A stretch of DNA of 5,183 nt from Sphingomonadales bacterium (GTDB taxonomy: Bacteria; Pseudomonadota; Alphaproteobacteria; Sphingomonadales; Sphingomonadaceae), in NCBI GenBank assembly GCA_024636595.1, contig JAGXGT010000077.1:1-5183 (forward strand). Direction: 5' to 3'. Shown in pieces: positions 1-4,934 of the stretch (position 1 is the first letter of the stretch; every line of letters starts with the position of its first letter). The notes under the pieces are model-generated. The model made no database searches. It was not told where the DNA came from and saw only the letters and a program-made list of their open reading frames with translations. A program made the position numbers and the translations under genes.

Positions 1-1049
1 CCGGCCAGCGTGTCGTTGCCGGTCCCGCCCCAAACCCGGTCGTTACCTTCGCCACCTTCGACGATGTCGTCGTCCTCGCCGGCCCAGATCACATCATCGC
101 CTGTGCCGCCGTTGATGGTATCGCTGGCTTCGCCCTGCGCTGGCTGACCGTCTGCGTTGTCACCCCAGATGTAGTCATTGCCTTCACCGCCGTCGATGCA
201 GTCGGCGTTGTCGTTACCTTCGATCACGTCGTTGCCGGTTCCACCAAAGATGACATCGTCGTCGGCGCCACCTTGGATCACGTCGTTGCCGTCACTACCG
301 AAGAGGGTATCGTCGCCACGCTGACCAAGAAGAACGTCATCGCCAGTCTGACCATCCATGAAGTCGTTGCCGTCATAGCCACGCAGTGTGTCATTGCCGG
401 ACCCGCCGCCCATGAGGTCATCGCCTTCGCCACCGTTCAGATAGTCATCATCGGCGTTGCCCAACATCGTGTCGTTGCCGTCACCGCCGAACATGATGTC
501 GTCGCCGGCGCCACCGGACATTTTGTCGTTGCCTTCTTCACCATGCATGATGTCATGCCCGGCTTGGCCGGCCATACAGTCATCGCCTTCACCGCCGCGC
601 ATCATGTCGTTGCCGGAACCACCCAGCAGGATGTCATTGCCGTCCTGGCCGTAGAGGTCGTCATTGCCGGAACCACCGATCAACAAGTCTTCGCCGGTAC
701 CGCCGATCAACGTGTCGTTGCCGGAACCGCCGGCGATGACATCATCACCTGCGCCACCGTTCAGCTGGTCATCACCATCGTCTGGGTCGCCCGGAAAGCC
801 GCCAATCAGAGCGTCGTTACCTTCGTCGCCCCAGATGTAGTCATCGCCGCCGTCACCGTTCAGAAAGTCGGCGCCCTTACCACCGAAAATGGTGTTGCTG
901 TTGTCGTTGCCGCCGATGTAGTCATCGCCGCTTCCGCCATTGCCGCGGTTTGTAAAGGCGTTGAATGTTCCGTTATCGGATGATGGTGATCCGCCGCTCC
1001 AGGTTGCTGGATTCAGGGCCCATGCTTGGTTCTTTGTTTTGATAGCCAT
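1..1049 (-). CDS. RTX calcium-binding repeat protein, putative type I secretion substrate (5' part; runs off left edge)
   Basis: The visible part is 349 complete codons with no stop; the C-terminus lies outside the window. The ATG at 1049-1047 is preceded by GAGGGGG (1058-1064) at 8 nt. The N-terminus (MAIKTKNQAWALNPATW) has no Sec signal peptide or membrane segment. From residue 38 nearly everything is RTX nonapeptide repeat of the GGxGxDxLx kind: five units at 38-82, a 15-residue linker at 83-97, then 28 units in unbroken 9-residue register at 98-349 (two of them, 296-313, degenerate). Such repeats fold into a calcium-bound parallel beta-roll outside the cell, and RTX proteins usually carry a C-terminal uncleaved signal read by type I transporters. 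The ABC and fusion-protein genes just upstream on the same strand make it their likely cargo (inference). No protease, lipase or other catalytic domain appears in the visible part, so an adhesin, matrix or surface-layer role is possible but unproven. Oddities: Cys158, Cys284, His165, His169 and a methionine-rich block. Confidence 0.93.
   Translation of the reverse strand, partial: MAIKTKNQAWALNPATWSGGSPSSDNGTFNAFTNRGNGGSGDDYIGGNDNSNTIFGGKGADFLNGDGGDDYIWGDEGNDALIGGFPGDPDDGDDQLNGGAGDDVIAGGSGNDTLIGGTGEDLLIGGSGNDDLYGQDGNDILLGGSGNDMMRGGEGDDCMAGQAGHDIMHGEEGNDKMSGGAGDDIMFGGDGNDTMLGNADDDYLNGGEGDDLMGGGSGNDTLRGYDGNDFMDGQTGDDVLLGQRGDDTLFGSDGNDVIQGGADDDVIFGGTGNDVIEGNDNADCIDGGEGNDYIWGDNADGQPAQGEASDTINGGTGDDVIWAGEDDDIVEGGEGNDRVWGGTGNDTLA
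3..938 (-). repeat. Tandem RTX nonapeptide array (27-bp period)
   Basis: These codons encode residues 38-349 of the RTX protein. The period is 27 bp, with 33 units visible, separated once by a linker at 759-803. Conserved positions are Gly1, usually Gly2, Gly4, Asn/Asp5, Asp6 and a hydrophobic residue at 8. Units at 278-286, 296-313 and 323-331 are degenerate. Individual units differ clearly at DNA level, so this is an old diverged protein repeat rather than a recent DNA expansion. Confidence 0.93.
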
Positions 1050-1057
1050 TATTTTAT

Positions 1058-1064
1058 CCCCCTC
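1058..1064 (-). promoter_or_regulatory. Ribosome binding site of the RTX gene
   Basis: The minus strand reads GAGGGGG followed by 8 nt (ATAAAATA) and ATG. This purine-rich block supports the ATG at 1049 as the start. The A/T-only spacer is unstructured, in contrast to the strong hairpin just upstream of it. Confidence 0.75.
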
Positions 1065-1077
1065 AGGATTGTAAAAT

Positions 1078-1112
1078 ATCCGCTGGCCAAAATTCGACGG
1101 CCAGATACGGAT
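1078..1112 (-). promoter_or_regulatory. Leader hairpin upstream of the RTX gene RBS
   Basis: On the minus strand ATCCG-TAT-CTGGCC pairs with GGCCAG-CGGAT, giving 11 base pairs with a 3-nt TAT bulge and a 10-nt loop (GTCGAATTTT). It ends 13 nt before the RBS and is followed by ATTTTAC, which is moderately U-rich. It could be an attenuator-like terminator, a stability element or a regulator binding site. The pairing is seen directly; the function is inference. Confidence 0.5.
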
Positions 1113-1122
1113 TGAAGCTTAG

Positions 1123-1143
1123 GCGTCGAAATCATTGCGACGC
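1123..1143 (-). promoter_or_regulatory. Second leader hairpin
   Basis: GCGTCG (1123-1128) and CGACGC (1138-1143) form a perfect 6-bp stem with a 9-nt loop. It lies 10 nt from the 1078-1112 hairpin, so a transcript entering the RTX gene from upstream would carry two successive stem-loops before its RBS. Confidence 0.4.
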
Positions 1144-1178
1144 TTGCCTTATTTCAGCCATCTTTGGGGAGTCGGGAC

Positions 1179-1196
1179 TACCCTCGTTTGGGGGTA
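1179..1196. promoter_or_regulatory. Candidate operator TACCC-n8-GGGTA
   Basis: The dyad TACCC / GGGTA has 12 of 18 symmetric positions and is centred about 138 bp upstream of the RTX start codon. Inverted TACC-type half-sites are a feature of LuxR/NarL-family DNA binding sites, but the 4-bp gap between the heptamers here differs from the usual NarL 7-2-7 layout. The regulator is unknown; binding is inferred from symmetry and position only. Confidence 0.35.
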
Positions 1197-1200
1197 TGCT

Positions 1201-1214
1201 GGAAGTGAACTTCC
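1201..1214. promoter_or_regulatory. Candidate operator palindrome GGAAGTGAACTTCC
   Basis: GGAAGT and ACTTCC are perfect 6-bp inverted arms separated by 2 bp. The element sits 4 bp from the TACCC/GGGTA dyad, upstream of the RTX gene. Two adjacent short dyads in a promoter position suggest a regulated promoter. No recognisable -35/-10 pair is obvious beside them, so no start site is assigned. Confidence 0.35.
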
Positions 1215-1307
1215 GTATTTTCAAAAACAATTCGTTTCCGAATGTGCAACAATCGGCACAATAAATTTACAGCGCATGGCCTCTTCAGAGGGGGCATCCG
1301 AAAACAT

Positions 1308-1348
1308 GCGTCTGTCTCTATACCTTCGATACACTGGCAGACAGACGC
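1308..1348. repeat. Perfect 10-bp inverted repeat with 21-bp spacer
   Basis: GCGTCTGTCT (1308-1317) and AGACAGACGC (1339-1348) are exact reverse complements. On the minus strand the right arm is followed by ATGTTTTCGG, a weak T-run, so this could be a transcript end. It could equally be a paired protein-binding site. The spacer shows no further clear stem. Confidence 0.5.
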
Positions 1349-1377
1349 GTCAAATGCAGCCCCCTATGAAATAAGTG

Positions 1378-1400
1378 GCTGGTTTCCGCTAAAAACCAGC
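1378..1400. repeat. 8-bp perfect hairpin GCTGGTTT / AAACCAGC
   Basis: GCTGGTTT (1378-1385) and AAACCAGC (1393-1400) pair perfectly around a 7-nt loop (CCGCTAA). No T-run follows on either strand, so it does not look like a simple intrinsic terminator. It is one of several stem-loops clustered in this gap. Confidence 0.4.
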
Positions 1401-1534
1401 TCAGGGGTGGCGGTAATCCGCGAACGGAATTTTCCGGCGCGCCCTGGGAATGACCCTATCTTACTTTAATGCATGCTCTCTTGCGGGGTACGCGCTACTG
1501 TTTCCCTTTTAGAAACAAACAGTTTCCAAAATTG

Positions 1535-1563
1535 CTACAAAGCGTTTTTTTGAATTATGTCAA
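1535..1563 (-). promoter_or_regulatory. Weak candidate promoter (TTGACA, 17 nt, TTGTAG)
   Basis: The minus strand has an exact TTGACA (1558-1563), an A/T-rich 17-nt spacer and a poor -10 TTGTAG (1535-1540). Transcription would start near 1528 and head toward the RTX gene, giving either a leader of about 480 nt or an independent short transcript. The weak -10 keeps confidence low. Confidence 0.25.
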
Positions 1564-1652
1564 AACAAAGGCGATGTCAGTCTGCCCGCGATTCGTCCGG
1601 AGGGTGGGGGCCTCTGCATGACGGTCAAATATGGCGCTTTGCCGATCTGAAG

Positions 1653-1684
1653 CCCGGCCAGTCGGTCCCCTGTCGCTGGCCGGG
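1653..1684 (-). terminator. Hairpin at the end of the secretion operon
   Basis: CCCGGCCAG (1653-1661) and CTGGCCGGG (1676-1684) form a perfect, very GC-rich 9-bp stem with a 14-nt loop, beginning 15 nt after the fusion-protein stop codon. On the minus strand a further GAA/TTC pairing extends it across a one-base bulge. There is no U-tract after it, so it is either a non-canonical terminator or a 3'-end stabilising structure. Confidence 0.55.
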
Positions 1685-1699
1685 TTCGAGTGTGCCGGG

Positions 1700-3016
1700 C
1701 TAGCCGTTGTCGCGCATTGCCTTGTTGAAATACCGCGTCAGGGGCGACGTCAGATAGGTCAGCGGCGAATGCTCTCCGGTGCGGATGAACGTGTCCACCG
1801 GCATGCCGGGGATGAGCGTTTGCTCCGCCGTGAGCTTGGACAGCTCTTCCTTGGGCAGATTGATCTCGACCCGGTAGAAGGTGCGCCCGGTCTGCGCATC
1901 CGTGAAGGCATCGGGCGACACATGGGTGACCTTGCCGAAGAGGTCGGGCGTCTCGCGCATGTCAAACGAGCTGAACCGCAGGATCACGTCCTGTGACACA
2001 TAGACATCCGTGACATTAATCGGATCAATCTGCGCCTCGATGACGAGGGCTCGATCCTGCGGCACCAGAAACAGGAGCGCGTCCGCCGGGCGGACCACCG
2101 ACTTACGGCCATAGACTTTCAGATCATAGACCACACCGGAGGTCGGCGCGCGAATTTCCATCTGTTCAAGTTGGGTCTGCAAGGCGCGGCTGCGCTCGGC
2201 CATCTCGAGCTCATTATATTGCAGGTCGCGCAGGACCGTGATCGCCTCTTCGCGCCGGTTACCACGGTACTGGAGCTCCTGAATGGTCAGTTCGGCCTTG
2301 CGTTCCAGCGCCTGTGCACGCCGCGCGGTCAGGTCGCCGATCGCACCGGCAAGGCGTGCATCCTCGCGCTGCAGCGCCAACACGCGGGAGCTTTGCGCCA
2401 GTCCCTGGTCCAGCAGTGTCTGCTGGGACACCATTTCCTTGCCCACCAATGTTATCTGCCGGTCGGTTGCCGTCAGCTGTGCCGTAATGCCGAGGATCTG
2501 TTCTTCGAGCTGCTGTCGCTGGTTGCGCAATTGGGTAATCGCACTTTGCAGCGTTTCAGCCCGAGCCTCGAAAAGATTTTGCTGGCCTTTCATCAGGGCG
2601 TCCACATCCGGGTCATGTTTGGCTCGCTCAATAAGGCGGGGATCAAAAACAATCTCGTCCGCTTCGTCACGCTCGGCTTCCAGACGGCCACGGCGGGCCA
2701 TCAGTTCATAAAGCTGCCCTTCAACAATCTTGAGTTCCGACAGCGCCAGGGTCGGATCCAGCCTGAGCAGCAAATCCCCCTCCGTCACACTATCGCCTTC
2801 CTGAACGAGGATCTCCTCGACGATGCCGCCGGTCAGGTGTTGGACGGCCTGCCGGTTCCGCTCCACCACCATTCGCCCGGACGCGACCACCGCGCCATCG
2901 ATCTGCGCGCGCGCAGCCCAATAGGTAAACCCACCCAGCAACAACAGGATCGTACCAAAACCGACAAGCAGCGGCACAGATGCCTTGAAGGGATTAATCC
3001 CTGTTGACGTGCTCAT
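1700..3016 (-). CDS. Type I secretion membrane fusion protein, HlyD/PrtE family
   Basis: A 438-residue periplasmic adaptor that would link the inner-membrane ABC exporter to an outer-membrane TolC-like channel. A short cytoplasmic N-terminus is followed by one membrane anchor (about 12-34). A split lipoyl/barrel-sandwich domain has halves near 57-87 (TGGIVEEILVQEGDSV) and 288-318 (IRAPTSGVVYDLKVYG). Between them lies a long charged heptad-like coiled-coil region (about 88-285), the alpha-helical hairpin expected to contact the outer-membrane protein. A beta-barrel region follows, then a C-terminus with LIPGMPVDTFIRTGEHSPLTYL and LTRYF, typical of PrtE/HlyD type I adaptors. Length is normal for PrtE-like proteins. 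The ATG at 3016-3014 overlaps the TGA of the ABC gene as ATGA, which favours this start over an upstream one at 3109 and implies translational coupling. Family assignment is secure; the substrate is inferred from the downstream RTX gene. Confidence 0.93.
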   Translation of the reverse strand: MSTSTGINPFKASVPLLVGFGTILLLLGGFTYWAARAQIDGAVVASGRMVVERNRQAVQHLTGGIVEEILVQEGDSVTEGDLLLRLDPTLALSELKIVEGQLYELMARRGRLEAERDEADEIVFDPRLIERAKHDPDVDALMKGQQNLFEARAETLQSAITQLRNQRQQLEEQILGITAQLTATDRQITLVGKEMVSQQTLLDQGLAQSSRVLALQREDARLAGAIGDLTARRAQALERKAELTIQELQYRGNRREEAITVLRDLQYNELEMAERSRALQTQLEQMEIRAPTSGVVYDLKVYGRKSVVRPADALLFLVPQDRALVIEAQIDPINVTDVYVSQDVILRFSSFDMRETPDLFGKVTHVSPDAFTDAQTGRTFYRVEINLPKEELSKLTAEQTLIPGMPVDTFIRTGEHSPLTYLTSPLTRYFNKAMRDNG

Positions 3017-4767
3017 GCCACACCCCCGGACGAGTTTTTGTTCACGGCTGTGCGGACCTCTTTGAAATTGGTGAGCATTTCCGACATCACCCGCTCGCGT
3101 GGACCCCATGCACGGCGTGCGCCGTCCTCGAGCACCAGCAGTTTTTCACATTCCTTGATGGCCGCCGGACGGTGCGCCATGATCACCACGGCGCCGCCTT
3201 CGGCCTTGATGGCCAGAATAGCGTTGTTCAGCGCAATCGATCCCTGATTGTCGAGGTTCGAGTTCGGCTCGTCCAGCACCAGCAGAACCGGATCGCTATA
3301 CAGCGCGCGCGCTAGCCCCAGACGCTGGATCTGGCCGCCGGACAATTCGGTGCTGACAGCGTGCAGCGGCGTGTTGTAGCCCCGCGACAGTTTTAGGATC
3401 ATCTCGTGCGCCGCTGCCTTCTTGGCCGCGGCAACTACCTTTTCGTCGTCATAGTCGGTCGAAAGCCGCGCGATGTTTTCGGCGACCGTGCCGTCGAACA
3501 GCGACACCTTCTGCGGCAGATATCCGATATATTGGGCCAGCTTTGCCGGGTGGTACTGGTTCAGGGGCGCTCCATCGAGGGTGATTTTCCCGCCCGCCAG
3601 CGGCCAGACCCCCGTAAGGGCACGGGCCAGCGTGGATTTTCCCGATCCGCTGGGGCCGATGATGCCCACCGCCTCGCCCTGGCGGATCTCGAAGCTGATC
3701 AGACGCAGGGTTGCCTGCCTCGCGTTCGGCGGGATCACGGTAACTTGCTGGATGCTGATATTCGCCCTTGGGCGTGGAAGATCGACCTGTGCGGAATCTT
3801 CCGGCACATTGCTCAGCAGTTCGACCAGACTATCCCAGCCCCGTTTGGCGCGCTGCACGGTGCTCCACTGGTTGACCACCGTCTCGACCGGCGCCAGCGC
3901 GCGGCCCAACAGGATCGACGCGGCGATCATCACGCCGGGAGTGATTTCACCCAGCAGCACCAGATAGGCCCCCAACGCCAGCATCGCCGACTGCATGAAG
4001 AGGCGGAACGTCTTGGAGAAGTTGCTGAAGCTGCCCCCCTTGTCGGCTGCCGACACGCTTTGCTCCAGCGCGCGGTTGCGGGTTTTCGACCACTTCTCGA
4101 AGGCATTAGCCTGCATGCCCAGGCTGCGGATGGTTTCAGCTTCATTTTGCAACTGCTCGGAATAGCGGTCCGAGACATAGCTGGCTGCGGCGGATTTGAC
4201 CGATGCCGTCTTGGTGAAGATCTGATTGAACACGGCTGACAGGATCAGGATGCTGCCGCCCGCCACCGCCGCCATGCCCAGCCACGGATGGAAGAAGGCG
4301 ATCCCGATCAGGAAGATCGGCGCCCAGGGCATGTCGAACAGAGACGAGAAAACGGGGGAGGCATAGAAGCGCTGCACGGCTTCGAGATCCTTGAGCTGCT
4401 GGTCCATCTTCGCGCTTTCGCCCCGCTCTTGGGCCAGCGCTGCCTTTTTGAGCATGGCCTCGAATACCCGGCGGTCCAACTTTGACTGGAACCGCGCGCC
4501 CAGACGGGTCAGCAGGCGGTTACGCGCCCAGTCGACAAGTCCCATGATCAAAAACAGAAAAGCGACGAAAGCAAACAAGGCCACCAGCGTCGCCTCCGAG
4601 CGCGACCCCAGAACGCGGTCATAAGTCTGCAACATGAAGAGCGGACCTGTGAGCATCAGCAGGTTGACGAATATACTGAAAAACGCAGCCGACCAGAGCA
4701 GGCCCCGGCACGCGCGACGAGCCTCGCGCAGTTCCGACAAGCCGGACAACAGTTTCGGATCGGTCAT
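3013..4767 (-). CDS. Type I secretion ABC permease/ATPase, PrtD family
   Basis: A 584-residue half-transporter that exports unfolded substrates from the cytoplasm across the inner membrane using ATP, working as a dimer with the fusion protein. The N-terminal half is an exporter-type membrane domain with about six segments (near 25-46, 59-80, 147-162, 163-180, 257-273, 277-294). There is no C39 peptidase or C39-like domain, as expected for the PrtD type rather than HlyB. The ATPase half carries Walker A GPSGSGKST (371-379), Q-loop Gln419 in YLPQ, signature LSGGQIQRLGLARAL (from 475), Walker B LLVLDEP with Glu500, D-loop NLD and H-loop His532. All catalytic residues look intact. I chose the ATG at 4767 because GGAG (4774-4777) lies 6 nt upstream; an in-frame GTG at 4785 would add six residues but has no good RBS. 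It is first in a two-gene operon. Confidence 0.93.
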   Translation of the reverse strand: MTDPKLLSGLSELREARRACRGLLWSAAFFSIFVNLLMLTGPLFMLQTYDRVLGSRSEATLVALFAFVAFLFLIMGLVDWARNRLLTRLGARFQSKLDRRVFEAMLKKAALAQERGESAKMDQQLKDLEAVQRFYASPVFSSLFDMPWAPIFLIGIAFFHPWLGMAAVAGGSILILSAVFNQIFTKTASVKSAAASYVSDRYSEQLQNEAETIRSLGMQANAFEKWSKTRNRALEQSVSAADKGGSFSNFSKTFRLFMQSAMLALGAYLVLLGEITPGVMIAASILLGRALAPVETVVNQWSTVQRAKRGWDSLVELLSNVPEDSAQVDLPRPRANISIQQVTVIPPNARQATLRLISFEIRQGEAVGIIGPSGSGKSTLARALTGVWPLAGGKITLDGAPLNQYHPAKLAQYIGYLPQKVSLFDGTVAENIARLSTDYDDEKVVAAAKKAAAHEMILKLSRGYNTPLHAVSTELSGGQIQRLGLARALYSDPVLLVLDEPNSNLDNQGSIALNNAILAIKAEGGAVVIMAHRPAAIKECEKLLVLEDGARRAWGPRERVMSEMLTNFKEVRTAVNKNSSGGVA

Positions 4768-4934
4768 AACAATCTCCGTCCACACAATGGATGTATATAA
4801 TTTTCACGCCACACAAAGGCGCACCACTAAATGACATTATGTTACGCTCTAGATTTTCACCGGTCACGCATTGTTTTAACTTTCTGCCCTGCTCCATACT
4901 ATTTTCGAAGATTTAGAGACAGTTAAAGGCAGGC
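4768..4934. other. Divergent AT-rich spacer upstream of the secretion operon
   Basis: This AT-rich stretch must contain or adjoin the promoter of the ABC/fusion-protein operon. Possible minus-strand -10 boxes are CATAAT (4836-4841) and TATACA (4792-4797), but neither has a good -35 at 16-18 nt, so no promoter is called. A minus-strand open frame running through here into the ABC gene (4897-4619) is in the wrong frame for the ABC protein and is not believed. The left end of the insertion sequence must lie in or near here, but I cannot place its terminal repeat. Confidence 0.4.
4774..4777 (-). promoter_or_regulatory. RBS deciding the ABC gene start
   Basis: GGAG on the minus strand lies 6 nt before ATG at 4767. 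It sits inside the extra codons that would be added by the GTG at 4785, so it argues for the shorter protein beginning MTDPKLL. Confidence 0.65.

Larger units (their letters stand above)
1050..1699. other. Non-coding gap between the secretion operon and the RTX gene
   Basis: No convincing gene lies here. Short open frames on the plus strand at 1135-1374 and 1242-1469 have no clear RBS, no recognisable motif and opposite orientation to all neighbours. The gap holds the probable end hairpin of the upstream operon (1653-1684), a weak promoter candidate (1535-1563), the inverted repeats at 1308-1348 and 1378-1400, two operator-like dyads (1179-1214) and two leader hairpins (1078-1143). Smaller dyads include TGTTTC/GAAACA (1499-1517) and CGGAA/TTCCG (1425-1436). 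A gap of 650 bp with this much structure suggests that the RTX gene is transcribed separately from the transporter. Confidence 0.6.

Noticed and set aside
3..938. Regular short repeats that might suggest a CRISPR array
   Set aside because: The period is 27 bp with no spacers, units vary in third codon positions, and the whole stretch translates as RTX repeats.
273..983. A 236-codon plus-strand open frame rich in VVA/VIA repeats, opposite the RTX gene
   Set aside because: It is the antisense reading of the GGxGxD-coding 27-bp repeats; the repeat pattern makes any frame periodic and stop-poor. The minus-strand reading has an RBS and a recognised family pattern.
1135..1469. Two overlapping plus-strand open frames of 79 and 75 codons in the gap
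   Set aside because: No clear RBS, no recognisable motif, opposite orientation to neighbours, and they run through several inverted repeats.
3017..3109. Upstream ATG extending the fusion protein by 31 residues
   Set aside because: The extension overlaps the ABC coding sequence and is not family-like; the ATGA-overlap start at 3016 gives the usual short N-terminus before the membrane anchor.
2171..4239. Long plus-strand open frames (2171-3007, 3406-4239) opposite the fusion-protein and ABC genes
   Set aside because: Antisense shadows common in GC-rich coding DNA; the minus-strand frames carry complete family motifs.
4768..4785. GTG start adding six residues to the ABC protein
   Set aside because: No RBS at the right distance, whereas GGAG lies 6 nt before the ATG at 4767.
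4619..4897. Minus-strand 92-codon open frame starting upstream of the ABC gene
   Set aside because: It overlaps the ABC 5' end in a different frame and has no recognisable domain.
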